From: Nitrospira sp. SG-bin1 | Lineage (GTDB): Bacteria > Nitrospirota > Nitrospiria > Nitrospirales > Nitrospiraceae | Length of the DNA: 64,000 bases | Assembly (NCBI GenBank): GCA_002083365.1 | Contig: LVWS01000005.1 | Coordinates: 124,001-188,000, forward strand | Direction of reading: 5' to 3' | Shown: positions 34,078 to 43,234 of the stretch, piece after piece | How the letters are laid out: every line of letters starts with the position of its first letter | How positions within the stretch are numbered: the stretch's first letter is position 1 | The notes under the pieces: model-generated | The model's input: the letters and a program-made list of their open reading frames with translations, nothing else | Told to the model about the DNA's origin: nothing | The model's database searches: none | Position numbers and translations under genes: made by a program

Positions 34078-36183
34078 ATGGAAACAACCCCCCGTGTGGA
34101 ACCCGTCAGAAACGTGGCGATCGTATCCAGCGCCGGTACGGGCAAGACCTCGCTCAGTGAGGCCTTGCTGTACGTCGGCGGAGCCGTTCCCATGCTCGGT
34201 TCCGTGACACAGGGTACCACCGTTTCTGATTTTGAACCGGAAGAACTTCGTCATCGCACGTCGACCAGTACCAGCCTCCTTCAATTCACGTGGAATCATG
34301 CCAACATCACTCTGATCGACACTCCCGGTGCCCTTGATCTTCTCGGCGAACCGCTCGCCGCATTACAGGCCGTCGATGCGGTCATCCTTCTACTGAGCGG
34401 AAATATGGGGGTGAGGACGGAGCTGGCGCGGCTGTGGGCGAGGATCAAAGAGCTGGACCTTCCGTGTCTCCTGTTCGTCAATGGACTTGATAAGGAAGGC
34501 GCATTGTTCGAGAACGCGCTGGAGACTTGCCGCAAGCAGCTTGGCTGTACTCCAATACCAATGACGGTGCCTCTCCACCCTGGGGTGGGTTTGGACGGCG
34601 TGGTGGATGTGCGGCATGAGAAGCTTGTGCGATCCGGGCAGAGTTCTGCGAAAGTCGAACACGCCCCTATTTCAAACGACCTGGAAAGCATTCTCAGTGG
34701 AACGCGCAAGCAACTCGTGGAGGCGGTCGCCGAAAGTAGGGAAGCCTTGTTGGAGACCTACTTACGTCAAGGAGACTTGAGCCAAGAAGACCTTCTGGAA
34801 GGACTTCGACACGTTATCCAGACAAGACAATTTCTCCCTGTGTATGGTGGATCCGCCACGCAAAACGTCGGAGTGTGGTCCCTATTGGACGCCATCGTTA
34901 CGTTGCTACCGTCACCCTCCGAGCGTGGCGTGACCCATCCATGGCACGGTATCCATCCGGACACTCACGAAGGGTGTGAACGGAAGGGGAGTGCGCAGGA
35001 ACCGTTTTCGGCCTACGTCTTCAAGACTATCATCGACCCCTTCGTCGGTCGGCTATCCTATTGCCGTGTGTTGTCGGGAACGGTCCATGCCGATGCCACG
35101 GTGCTAAATGCCTCAAAACAGGTGCGGGAAAAGCTCGGCCATTTTTACACGGTCTTGGGCAAACGTCATGTGGCCATCGACTCCGCAAAAGGAGGGGACA
35201 TCGTGGCGATCGGGAAACTTAAGGACACGCATACCGGTGACACGCTCTGTCAGGAGACTGCCCCCATCTGCTATCCCATGCTGAGCCTATCAAAACCGAT
35301 CCTGTCATTCGCGATCGAGGCCAAGTCTAAGGCGGATATCGATAAAATAAGCCTGGGCCTTCACAAGCTCATCGAAGAAGACCCAACCTTGGAGTTCGCA
35401 CGCAACGCCGAAACCAAAGAGATGGTGCTCAGCGGTATGGGACAATTCCATATCGATTTAGCCCTCGAGAAACTCCATCGAAAGTTCGGAGCTGATGTCA
35501 CGCTTCACACCCCGAAGGTCCCGTACCGAGAAACGCTCAAGGCAAAAACTCAGGCACAGGGCAAGTATAAGAAACAAACCGGCGGCCATGGGCAATACGG
35601 TGATTGCTGGCTTGAAGTGGCGCCCCTTCCCCGCGGCAAAGGCTACGTGTTTGAGAATCGCGTGGTCGGAGGAGCGATTCCGAGAAATTTCATCCCCGCC
35701 GTGGAAAAAGGAGTCATTGAAGCCATGCATGAAGGACCGTTGGGCGGGTTTCCAGTCGTCGATGTGCAGGTGGCCGTCTATGACGGATCCTATCATGTGG
35801 TCGATTCGTCGGAGATGTCGTTCAAAATCGCGGGATCGATGGCGTTCAAGAAGGCTATGGAAACCGCACATCCAGTGTTACTTGAGCCTGTGATGACGGT
35901 TGAAATCGACACGCCGACCGAAACGGTTGGAGCGGTCATGGGAGACTTGAACGCCCGACGGGGTCGAATCATAGCCGTCAACGCGCAGGACCATGCCGAA
36001 CAGATCAAAGCGCTGGTTCCGCTGGCCGAGCTGCTTCGATATGCGACAGCCCTCAACGCCATGACCGGAGGACGTGGCAGCTATGTCATGGAGTTCGCCC
36101 AGTACGATGAGGTGCCGAAAGAACTGGCTGCCAGGGTCGTCGAGCGGCACAAGGCGGAAGGACAAGCCGCCACAACCCACTGA
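34078..36183 (+). CDS. elongation factor G-like protein with degenerate GTPase motifs
   Basis: A 701-residue protein with the five-domain EF-G layout, closest in wording to the EF-G2 (FusA2) group. G1 is SSAGTGKTS (17-25). G3 is DTPGALDLLGE (81-91), where canonical EF-G has DTPGHVDF, so the catalytic His is Ala85. G4 is FVNGLDKE (NGLD, 135-138) instead of NKxD. Domains II-V are well kept: EPFSAYVFKTIIDPFVGRLS, GMGQFHIDLALEKL, KKQTGGHGQYGDCWLEV and the C-terminal GSYVMEFAQYDEVPKELA. It may act on ribosomes with altered or no GTP turnover; this is inferred from the substitutions. AGGAGGGTAG precedes the ATG. Confidence 0.85.
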   Translation: METTPRVEPVRNVAIVSSAGTGKTSLSEALLYVGGAVPMLGSVTQGTTVSDFEPEELRHRTSTSTSLLQFTWNHANITLIDTPGALDLLGEPLAALQAVDAVILLLSGNMGVRTELARLWARIKELDLPCLLFVNGLDKEGALFENALETCRKQLGCTPIPMTVPLHPGVGLDGVVDVRHEKLVRSGQSSAKVEHAPISNDLESILSGTRKQLVEAVAESREALLETYLRQGDLSQEDLLEGLRHVIQTRQFLPVYGGSATQNVGVWSLLDAIVTLLPSPSERGVTHPWHGIHPDTHEGCERKGSAQEPFSAYVFKTIIDPFVGRLSYCRVLSGTVHADATVLNASKQVREKLGHFYTVLGKRHVAIDSAKGGDIVAIGKLKDTHTGDTLCQETAPICYPMLSLSKPILSFAIEAKSKADIDKISLGLHKLIEEDPTLEFARNAETKEMVLSGMGQFHIDLALEKLHRKFGADVTLHTPKVPYRETLKAKTQAQGKYKKQTGGHGQYGDCWLEVAPLPRGKGYVFENRVVGGAIPRNFIPAVEKGVIEAMHEGPLGGFPVVDVQVAVYDGSYHVVDSSEMSFKIAGSMAFKKAMETAHPVLLEPVMTVEIDTPTETVGAVMGDLNARRGRIIAVNAQDHAEQIKALVPLAELLRYATALNAMTGGRGSYVMEFAQYDEVPKELAARVVERHKAEGQAATTH

Positions 36184-36188
36184 GACGG

Positions 36189-37589
36189 TCAGTCGGAGGC
36201 TTTGAGCACGACATAAAATGCTCTGTTTTCCCGCAGCACGCGGAGCAAAAGGGTATCTCCGCGCCTTGATCGCGTGATGGCGGCGGTAAATTCTCCTACA
36301 GAAGACACTTCTTTCCGGTTAACCTCCTTGATGAGATCGCCTTCCCGAAGGCCCTCCGTGTGAGCCAAACTGTTGGGCTCAACCTTCGCGATCAGCACGC
36401 CTTTCGACTCACGAAGCTTGAACCGCTCCGCTAAGGTAGGGGTCACGTCTTGGACATCAAGACCAAGTTTGACGTCGAACTTCTCCTCCGGTCGAGGGAA
36501 CGATGCACTGACGGCCGCCTCGCGACGCTCTGTAAGCGGCACATCGATCGTCAGGTGTTTCAGATCCCGGACGACCTCAATCTTCGAGGCCACACCGGGA
36601 GGACTCGTCGCAATCAAACGAGACAACTTACTCGGTGAATCGACGACGGCGCCATCGATACGGACGATGACGTCCCCCGGCTTGATTCCCGCCAAGGCCG
36701 CGGGATCTGTCTCGAAGACTTCATTCACGAGAACCCCTTCCCCTTCAGCCACCCCGAATTTTTTCGCTAACTCGGTCGTCAACGGTTGAATTCCCACACC
36801 GAGCCAGCCTCGCACAACTTTGCCCTTGGCCAATAACTGTTCGATGACCTGCTTGGCCATGTTTGAGGGAATGGCGAAACCGATGCCTTGTGCAAAATTG
36901 ATGATCGCCGTATTGATCCCGATCACTTCACCTCGGAGATTAAATAGCGGTCCCCCGGAATTGCCCGGGTTGATCGAGGCATCGGTCTGAATGAAGTTCT
37001 CGTACCGAGAGAGATTGATGTTCTCGCGACCAATGCCACTGACCACACCGAGCGTGACGGTCCGATCTAGTCCGAACGGATTGCCAACGGCCAATACCCA
37101 TTGGCCGACCTTGACGCCGGCTGAGTCGCCGAACCGGGCGCTGGGCAGGGGATGATCCGTGGTCACTTTGAGCACCGCTAAATCGGTGTCCGGATCCTTG
37201 CCGATTACATGCGCGATCAGCTTGGTCTTGTCGGAGAACCGCACTTCGATTTCCGTCGCATCACCGATCACATGGTTGTTCGTGACGATATGGCCTTCTT
37301 CATCCACGATCAGCCCCGAGCCGGAACCTGACGCATTTGGCGCGCGGTCGCCGCCCCCTTCCCGTAATCGCCCGGCGCTGGTGATGGGGAAAAGATTGAC
37401 GACAGAAGGTTTGGCCTGCTCAGCGAGTTCGGTAATCACGGTTTGGATCTCTTCCAGCATGCGAATGCCGGGCGAGTCGGCCGAGACAGCCCCGGACAAA
37501 CTGCTGTCGGCAAACGAGACAACAAAGAAAGAGAATGTGGTGAGCGCGCTCGAAAGAACACGGACTAAAGCGGATCTCGGAGCTAACAT
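36189..37589 (-). CDS. HtrA/DegP-family serine protease
   Basis: A 466-residue periplasmic protease/chaperone. An N-terminal hydrophobic export signal (~8-28) is followed by a trypsin-like domain with the triad His106 (IVTNNHVIGD), Asp136 (DTDLAVLKV) and Ser211 (NPGNSGGPLF), then two PDZ domains (around GWLGVGIQPLTTELAKKFGV and VKLGLDVQDVTPTLAERFKL). It degrades misfolded envelope proteins. The upstream RCK_C gene ends 6 bp before its ATG, so the two are likely co-transcribed. No sigmaE-type promoter was recognised. DegQ or DegS cannot be separated from DegP by sequence reading; two PDZ domains argue against DegS. Confidence 0.93.
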   Translation of the reverse strand: MLAPRSALVRVLSSALTTFSFFVVSFADSSLSGAVSADSPGIRMLEEIQTVITELAEQAKPSVVNLFPITSAGRLREGGGDRAPNASGSGSGLIVDEEGHIVTNNHVIGDATEIEVRFSDKTKLIAHVIGKDPDTDLAVLKVTTDHPLPSARFGDSAGVKVGQWVLAVGNPFGLDRTVTLGVVSGIGRENINLSRYENFIQTDASINPGNSGGPLFNLRGEVIGINTAIINFAQGIGFAIPSNMAKQVIEQLLAKGKVVRGWLGVGIQPLTTELAKKFGVAEGEGVLVNEVFETDPAALAGIKPGDVIVRIDGAVVDSPSKLSRLIATSPPGVASKIEVVRDLKHLTIDVPLTERREAAVSASFPRPEEKFDVKLGLDVQDVTPTLAERFKLRESKGVLIAKVEPNSLAHTEGLREGDLIKEVNRKEVSSVGEFTAAITRSRRGDTLLLRVLRENRAFYVVLKASD

Positions 37590-37595
37590 CGAATC

Positions 37596-38291
37596 TTATT
37601 GTATCCGATCTCGGTCGGTGTGCCTACTCTCCGGCGCAGGCTTCGCCAAAGCGGTGAGAGGACGTTGGCCTGTAAACCATGCCACAAATTGGTTGAGCTC
37701 CGCTTGAGTACCGATCAAGACGACGATATCGTCGGGCCGGAACACAAGATCGTTGGTTGGAGCCAATAGAAATGGACCTCGCAAGACCGTGGCGACGTAG
37801 ACGGAAGTCCGCTGCGGGAGCGCACTGAGTGCCTGCCCGACAGCGGCAGCACCACGAACGACGGTCAACCGTTCGATTCCGCCGGAACGAAGCGCCAAGT
37901 CATGTTGGAGGGAGAGCAGATCTTGATGAACCGCCTCAGTTTTGAGCCCACGAATTTCAGCCTCAACTCCAGTCAATGCTTGTTTCAAGTCCTGAATACG
38001 AGCGAGGGCTCTGTTCAACGTGTCGTCGATGACACCCACGACGGAATCGGATGGGTTTGGATATCGTAGTCGATCAGAGATCTGCGCGACGATCTGCTCG
38101 CCAACCGTGGCCGTGATATCGTCGATACGTTGGAGCAGGGTCGACGCCTGCCAATGCAGGCGAATAACCTGAACCTTTCGATTAACCAGCTCCGCAATAG
38201 CCAGAATGGTCTCGTAGAACGCATGTCCGGTAAGCGAGAGTTCTTTATGGATGCGGCCAAGCAGCTCGAGCGTTATAGTCTGATAAGACAT
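37596..38291 (-). CDS. PhoU-like helical protein with C-terminal RCK_C domain
   Basis: A 231-residue protein. Residues 1-130 are helical, with heptad features resembling a PhoU-type bundle (ETILAIAELVNRKVQVIRLH, LTGVEAEIRGLKTEAVHQDL). Residues ~155-220 match the TrkA_C/RCK_C ligand-binding domain (RTSVYVATVLRGPFLLAPTN, DLVFRPDDIVVLIGTQAEL). RCK_C domains bind small ligands such as c-di-AMP or nucleotides and gate K+ channels or transporters. No channel gene is next to it; instead it precedes the HtrA protease. Partner and ligand are unknown. Confidence 0.75.
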   Translation of the reverse strand: MSYQTITLELLGRIHKELSLTGHAFYETILAIAELVNRKVQVIRLHWQASTLLQRIDDITATVGEQIVAQISDRLRYPNPSDSVVGVIDDTLNRALARIQDLKQALTGVEAEIRGLKTEAVHQDLLSLQHDLALRSGGIERLTVVRGAAAVGQALSALPQRTSVYVATVLRGPFLLAPTNDLVFRPDDIVVLIGTQAELNQFVAWFTGQRPLTALAKPAPESRHTDRDRIQ

Positions 38292-38543
38292 ATTATGTAA
38301 ACTTTCATTGCTTGCTTCATCGGCTTAGGTTCAGCCTCGCCGCCGATTGCCTGCTGTCTCATTCATAGCCTATTACCCTGCCCTGGTCAAACATCACGCG
38401 GAACTTGAAGTGCGTAGGATCCATTGTCTCACTCCATCCACCACTTAACTCAATCCGTTTGTCTGACGCTCTCCACCTTGCCGCAGTGCCGATGAATCGG
38501 TCGGCGCTTCTATTCAGCAGGTGGCCCGACAAATAAAGTCAGT

Positions 38544-38572
38544 TTGCAATCATCTTGACACACTCGTATGAT
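38544..38572 (+). promoter_or_regulatory. putative sigma70-type promoter of ttuA
   Basis: TTGCAA (38544-38549), a 17-bp spacer, then TATGAT (38567-38572). The predicted transcript start lies about 13 bases before the ATG at 38592, so the leader would be very short, in line with the absence of a recognisable ribosome-binding site. Confidence 0.45.
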
Positions 38573-38591
38573 CGGAACTCGGAACTGAACA

Positions 38592-39530
38592 ATGAATTGT
38601 ACGAGATGTAAAACCAAAGCCGTGTTTAAGTTGCCGCGTCATAATGCGGCGTTCTGCAAGGGCTGCTTTAACAACTTTATTCATGATCAAGTGATTAAAG
38701 CGATTAAATCGCTGAGGATGCTTGAAAAAGATGACCGGATCCTCGTCGCAGTCTCCGGCGGAAAGGACAGTCTGGCGCTTTGGGACATTCTCTTGAAGCT
38801 CGGCTACAAGGCTGATGCGCTCTACGTCAACCTCGGCATCGCCGGGTATTCGGATCGCTCGCAAGAAAAGGTTCGCCGCTATGCGATGAACGTTGCGTCA
38901 CCGCTTGGCGCGACACTGCACACCCACACAGTCGAACAGGAAGAAGGCGCCGGCATCAAAGAATTGTCGTTGATCGTCCATCGCCCGACGTGCAGTACAT
39001 GTGGAACGCTCAAACGCTACCAGTTTAACCGCATCGCGATCGAGCAGGACTACGATGTGATGGCGACCGGCCATAACCTCGACGATGAAGCGGCTCGCCT
39101 CCTTGGCAACGTACTGCATTGGCAAGAAGACTATCTCGACAAGCAGAGCCCAAATCTCCCTGCTTCAGTGGAAGGCTTCGCCAAGAAAGTAAAACCACTC
39201 TATCGACTGACGGAGCGGGAACTCGCGGCATACTGCGTACTGAACAAGATCGAATACATCGTGGACGAATGCCCCATGGCTCAGGGTGCCCGCACGCTGC
39301 TCTACAAGGAAGTCCTGAACCGTCTGGAGACCGAATCCCCAGGAACCAAGCAGTACTTCTATTGGGGCTTTCTGGAAAAACAGCGCAAGAAAGTTTCTGC
39401 CACCACGAGCATGACTGAAAAAGACCAGGCCACGCTCCATCCATGCCGCTCTTGTGGCCAACCCACCACAGCCGATACCTGCTCCTACTGTAAACTCATG
39501 GCCCGCGCCAAGACTTCGACCGCTCATTGA
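38592..39530 (+). CDS. ttuA: TtuA-family tRNA 2-thiolation enzyme
   Basis: A 312-residue PP-loop ATPase of the TtuA/TtcA superfamily, which thiolates tRNA (TtuA modifies U54). The N-terminal zinc finger has Cys3, Cys6, Cys22 and Cys25; the PP-loop is SGGKDS (55-60); the cysteines expected to hold the Fe-S cluster are Cys134, Cys137 (TCSTCG) and Cys227 (DECPMAQG). A second zinc finger at the C-terminus (HPCRSCG and DTCSYCK) marks the TtuA rather than the TtcA branch. No TtuB-like sulfur carrier gene is visible in the window. A dnaJ-like gene follows. Confidence 0.88.
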   Translation: MNCTRCKTKAVFKLPRHNAAFCKGCFNNFIHDQVIKAIKSLRMLEKDDRILVAVSGGKDSLALWDILLKLGYKADALYVNLGIAGYSDRSQEKVRRYAMNVASPLGATLHTHTVEQEEGAGIKELSLIVHRPTCSTCGTLKRYQFNRIAIEQDYDVMATGHNLDDEAARLLGNVLHWQEDYLDKQSPNLPASVEGFAKKVKPLYRLTERELAAYCVLNKIEYIVDECPMAQGARTLLYKEVLNRLETESPGTKQYFYWGFLEKQRKKVSATTSMTEKDQATLHPCRSCGQPTTADTCSYCKLMARAKTSTAH

Positions 39531-39607
39531 CCCATTCGGCCCTTGCAAACCGTTTCTACACTCCGTAAGCTGATGCTTACCATCACGTTTCGCATCTCGT
39601 ATCACGT

Positions 39608-40669
39608 ATGGCAACTCCCCCACGCGATTACTATCAGATTCTCGGTATCCCTCGAACTGCTTCTGCCGACGACATCAAAAAAGCCTTTCGACGCTTGGCC
39701 CGTCAATACCATCCCGATCTCCATACAGGCTCAAAGAAAGCTGAGATGGAGAAGAAATTTAAAGAACTGAACGAGGCCCAGGAGGTCCTGACCGATCCGG
39801 AAAAGCGAAAGAAATACGACCAATACGGGACCGACTGGGATCGCGCACAGGCTTTCGAGAACGCTCGTCAGCAGGCCAAGTCACAGGGATTTGGAGGGCC
39901 TTGGGGCTTCGAAGGCGGCTATGGTAGTCAAGGCGGAGAATCCGCAAGCGAGCCCTTCTCCGATTTTTTTGAGAGCCTCTTTGGGAATCGCAAACGCGAG
40001 CGCGGCGGGGCCGGGCACGGTGCATCCGGCATGTCGGGAGAGGATATCGAGACCGAAGTCCGGTTGGGGCTGCGCGAAGTGCTAACAGGTGTCACCAAGC
40101 GCGTGAACCTGCGGGAACCTCGAACCTGTTCAACTTGTTTAGGGAATGGTACCGTGCGAGGCCGAACCTGTACGACCTGCCAGGGAACCGGAATGACGAC
40201 CGAATACAAGACCATTGAAGTGCGCATTCCCGCGGGAGTGCAAGATGGAACCCGGGTCCGTGTGGCCGGAAAAGGACAGCCAGGGCAACATGGCGGGAAA
40301 CGCGGAGACCTCTATCTCCATGTGGTCATTCCTTCCGATCCTATCTTTCACCGGCAGGGCTCTGATTTGCATGTCACCCTGCCCGTCTACCCTTGGGAAA
40401 TCGTTTTGGGGGCTGAGGTGACCGCACCGACCTTGACTGAACCGGTGAAGGTCAAAGTTCCCTCGGGCAGCAAGGCCGATGGGAAACTACGACTGAAAGG
40501 AAAGGGTCTTCCCTCTGCCACGGGTGGGCATGGCGATCTGTTCCTGACATTACAAATCGTCGTGCCACCCGGTATCAGCGATGACGAACGGGCGTTGTAC
40601 GAACGTTTGAGCAAGCAACGGCATCCAGATCCTCGCATGGAACTTCTCTATCACGCCCAGCGGCGTTGA
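39608..40669 (+). CDS. DnaJ-like co-chaperone with a half zinc-finger domain
   Basis: A 353-residue Hsp40. The J domain (residues 6-70) carries HPD at 35-37 (RQYHPDLH). A Gly/Phe-rich linker (FGGPWGFEGGYGSQGG) follows. The cysteine-rich domain is short: only two CxxCxGxG-type units, Cys174/Cys177 (CSTCLGNG) and Cys188/Cys191 (CTTCQGTG), in place of the usual four. The C-terminal substrate-binding domains have IPAGVQDGTRVRVAGKGQPG, GDLYLHVVIPSDPIFHRQGS and GKLRLKGKGLPS. It stimulates DnaK ATPase activity, but no dnaK or grpE is adjacent, so it is probably not the housekeeping DnaJ. Confidence 0.88.
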   Translation: MATPPRDYYQILGIPRTASADDIKKAFRRLARQYHPDLHTGSKKAEMEKKFKELNEAQEVLTDPEKRKKYDQYGTDWDRAQAFENARQQAKSQGFGGPWGFEGGYGSQGGESASEPFSDFFESLFGNRKRERGGAGHGASGMSGEDIETEVRLGLREVLTGVTKRVNLREPRTCSTCLGNGTVRGRTCTTCQGTGMTTEYKTIEVRIPAGVQDGTRVRVAGKGQPGQHGGKRGDLYLHVVIPSDPIFHRQGSDLHVTLPVYPWEIVLGAEVTAPTLTEPVKVKVPSGSKADGKLRLKGKGLPSATGGHGDLFLTLQIVVPPGISDDERALYERLSKQRHPDPRMELLYHAQRR

Positions 40670-40766
40670 ACTCAATACAACCGATGTCCGGACGACTGCT
40701 CGCTTGCGTTGCAAACACTGCTATGGCAAGCTTTGACTTCGGGGCCTCTCAACCAAGGAGGAATTC

Positions 40767-41417
40767 ATGACATTTCTATCCAAGACGACAGCGGCTTTTG
40801 CCGTCGCGTCGGCATGTCTATTGGCGATAGGTGTACCAAATCTTTCGGCAAATGATCCGAGCTATGGGTATGGAGGAGGCATCCACGGCGCTGCTGGAGG
40901 AGGACATGGTTTTGGTAAAGGGATGATGCACAGCGGAACCGGGCACCTGATCCGACACCTCCTGAAACATGAGAAGGACATTGGACTCACCGCCGATCAA
41001 GTCACCAAACTGAAAGACGTTCAGCTCAACCTTGACAAAGCCCGTATCAACGCCGAAGCCGATATCCAAATCGCAGAGCGCGAACTGAAGGCGCTGACCG
41101 ATAATGAGCAGTCGGATCTCGCCGCGATCGAAGCCAAGCTGAAGCAAAGTGAAGATCTGCAAGTCGGGCTACGGATGACGTCGATCAAAACACGTCGCGA
41201 GGTCATGGGCTTGCTCACTCCGGAACAACGGGCCAAGGAAAAGTCCGAGCACGACAAGGTGATGGAACAGCATAAAGGTTCCGGGGGACATCATGGAGGC
41301 GCCATGCCATACGGCGCCAATCCTCACGGTGCCTATCCCCATGGCGGTAAGCCGCAGGGCAAAAACCCCCATGAGGCCGTACCCCCCACTCCACCAAGCA
41401 ACATGTCCGTGCAGTAA
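40767..41417 (+). CDS. Spy/CpxP-like periplasmic protein with His-rich tail
   Basis: A 216-residue exported protein with an N-terminal signal (ending ...PNLSANDPS). The middle forms a helical hairpin with the LTxxQ-type repeats of the CpxP/Spy family: DIGLTADQVTKLKDVQLNLD and VMGLLTPEQRAKEKSEHDKV. Both ends are low in complexity. The start of the mature protein is Gly/His-rich (GYGGGIHGAAGGGHGFG), and the C-terminus repeats PHG/PYG units (YGANPHGAYPHGGKPQ), likely metal-binding. AAGGAGG lies just before the ATG. It may be a metal- or envelope-stress chaperone. ilvD begins 18 bp downstream. Confidence 0.75.
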   Translation: MTFLSKTTAAFAVASACLLAIGVPNLSANDPSYGYGGGIHGAAGGGHGFGKGMMHSGTGHLIRHLLKHEKDIGLTADQVTKLKDVQLNLDKARINAEADIQIAERELKALTDNEQSDLAAIEAKLKQSEDLQVGLRMTSIKTRREVMGLLTPEQRAKEKSEHDKVMEQHKGSGGHHGGAMPYGANPHGAYPHGGKPQGKNPHEAVPPTPPSNMSVQ

Positions 41418-41435
41418 GAGGACCGACGAAGGCTT

Positions 41436-43109
41436 ATGAAAAAAGAAACGCGCCTACAGAGTCATGATCTGCTCGTCGGGGCGGGACGTGCCCCGGCACG
41501 AGCGATGTTAAAAGCCGTCGGATTCACGGACGATGATTTGTCCAAACCTCTCGTTGGCGTGGCCAATACCTGGATCGAGATCATGCCGTGCAATTTTCAT
41601 TTACGGCGGCTTTCCGAACGAGTGAAGGCAGGGATCCGAGCAGCCGGCGGAACCCCAATCGAGTACAACACCATCGCGGTGTCCGATGGGATCTCGATGG
41701 GCACCGAAGGAATGCGCGCGTCGCTGATCAGCCGCGAAGTGATCGCGGATTCGATTGAACTCGTCGCGCGGGGACACTTGTTCGATGCCGTCGTCGCGCT
41801 GTCGGGTTGCGATAAAACGATCCCCGGAACCGTCATGGCGCTCGCCCGATTAAACGTACCGTCGCTGATGCTGTATGGCGGCTCGATCATGCCGGGGCAG
41901 TTTCAGGGACATGATGTGACGATTCAGGATGTCTTTGAAGCGGTCGGCAAACATGCGGCGGGAAAGATGACCGACGCCGAACTGAAGGACTTGGAAGATC
42001 ACGCCTGTCCAGGGCCTGGAGCCTGCGGAGGCCAGTTTACAGCCAATACCATGGCCATTGCGTTTGAGTTCCTCGGCATATCGCCGATGGGTCGCAATGG
42101 AGTGCCCGCCATGGACGGTCGGAAAGACGATGTCGCGTTTGAGTGCGGCAAGATGGTGATGGAGCTCGTGAAGCAGGATCTGCGCCCTCGCCGGATTATC
42201 ACCAGAAAGTCATTGGAGAACGCCATCGCTGCCGTGGCCACGACCGGCGGCTCGACGAACGCGGTCCTGCATCTCCTCGCCATCGCCCGTGAGTCCGGGA
42301 TCAAGTTGAGCATCGACGACTTCGACAAGATCAATCGCAAGGTCCCTCTATTGGCCGACCTCAAACCAGGGGGCCGCTTTGCTGCAGCCGATCTCTATGC
42401 CGCAGGAGGCACAACTCTCGTGGCCAAGCGATTGCTCGATGCGGGACTCCTCCATGGCAATCAACCGACCGTCACCGGTCGAACGATCGGTGAAGAAGCC
42501 TCCGGCGCCCGTGAAACGCCGGGACAACAAGTTTTGCGTCCCCTCACCCACCCCATCAAACCGACGGGTGGACTCGTTATCCTAAAAGGTAATCTCGCGC
42601 CGGAAGGCTGCGTAGTGAAGGTGGCCGGCCACTCGATGAATAAGTTCCAAGGACCGGCAAAAGTCTTTGATCGAGAGGAAGACGCGTTCGTGGCGGTTCA
42701 AGCAGGGCAAATCAAGTCCGGTGATGTCGTCGTCATTCGGTACGAAGGTCCGTCAGGAGGACCAGGGATGCGCGAGATGTTGGGCGTGACGGCGGCCATC
42801 GTCGGTGCCGGACTTGGTGATTCCGTGGCACTGCTCACCGACGGTCGATTCTCCGGCGCGACACGTGGCCTGATGGCCGGGCACGTGGCCCCGGAAGCGG
42901 CCAAAGGTGGACCGATCGCGGCAATCAGGAGCGGAGATACGATCACGTTCGATATTCCCAAACGCCGACTGGACGTGGCCATCTCGCAGAAGGAAATCGC
43001 TACTCGGCTCAAGAAGGTTAAACTGCCTGTCCCTCGCTACACTTCAGGCGTGATGGGAAAGTATGCCCGGCACGTCTCGTCAGCATCAGAAGGCGCCATC
43101 ACCAGCTAG
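41436..43109 (+). CDS. ilvD: dihydroxy-acid dehydratase
   Basis: A 557-residue Fe-S dehydratase for valine, leucine and isoleucine synthesis. The cluster cysteines are Cys52 (IMPCNFH), Cys125 (SGCDKTIPG) and Cys197 (GACGGQFTAN), which implies a [2Fe-2S] cluster. Other signatures are SDGISMGTEGMRASLISRE, KGNLAPEGCVVKVAG, YEGPSGGPGMREML and TDGRFSGATRGLMAGHVAPE. The length is typical. The stop codon TAG is immediately followed by a dispersed palindromic repeat. Confidence 0.97.
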   Translation: MKKETRLQSHDLLVGAGRAPARAMLKAVGFTDDDLSKPLVGVANTWIEIMPCNFHLRRLSERVKAGIRAAGGTPIEYNTIAVSDGISMGTEGMRASLISREVIADSIELVARGHLFDAVVALSGCDKTIPGTVMALARLNVPSLMLYGGSIMPGQFQGHDVTIQDVFEAVGKHAAGKMTDAELKDLEDHACPGPGACGGQFTANTMAIAFEFLGISPMGRNGVPAMDGRKDDVAFECGKMVMELVKQDLRPRRIITRKSLENAIAAVATTGGSTNAVLHLLAIARESGIKLSIDDFDKINRKVPLLADLKPGGRFAAADLYAAGGTTLVAKRLLDAGLLHGNQPTVTGRTIGEEASGARETPGQQVLRPLTHPIKPTGGLVILKGNLAPEGCVVKVAGHSMNKFQGPAKVFDREEDAFVAVQAGQIKSGDVVVIRYEGPSGGPGMREMLGVTAAIVGAGLGDSVALLTDGRFSGATRGLMAGHVAPEAAKGGPIAAIRSGDTITFDIPKRRLDVAISQKEIATRLKKVKLPVPRYTSGVMGKYARHVSSASEGAITS

Positions 43110-43234
43110 CAGGATGCTGAAAAAGTCCTCCAGCTTCGTTCTCGCGTCGCTCAGAGGGCTCAACATACGGAACGAAGTATGCTTCGCCTCTTCGCTCGCT
43201 GCGGCCTTGCTGGACGGCCTTTTTGACCACCCTG
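43110..43234 (+). repeat. palindromic dispersed repeat, copy A
   Basis: A 125-bp element starting CAGGATGCTGAAAAAGTCC directly after the ilvD stop codon and ending GGACGGCCTTTTTGACCACCCTG. The ends are imperfect inverted repeats (A-tract against T-tract, GGAC/GTCC). The interior contains TTCTCGCGTCGCTCAGAGG and CTTCGCCTCTTCGCTCGCTG. Copy B is at 16508-16604 in the opposite orientation. It could fold into a long hairpin and stop or stabilise transcripts at gene ends, whatever its origin. Confidence 0.75.
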
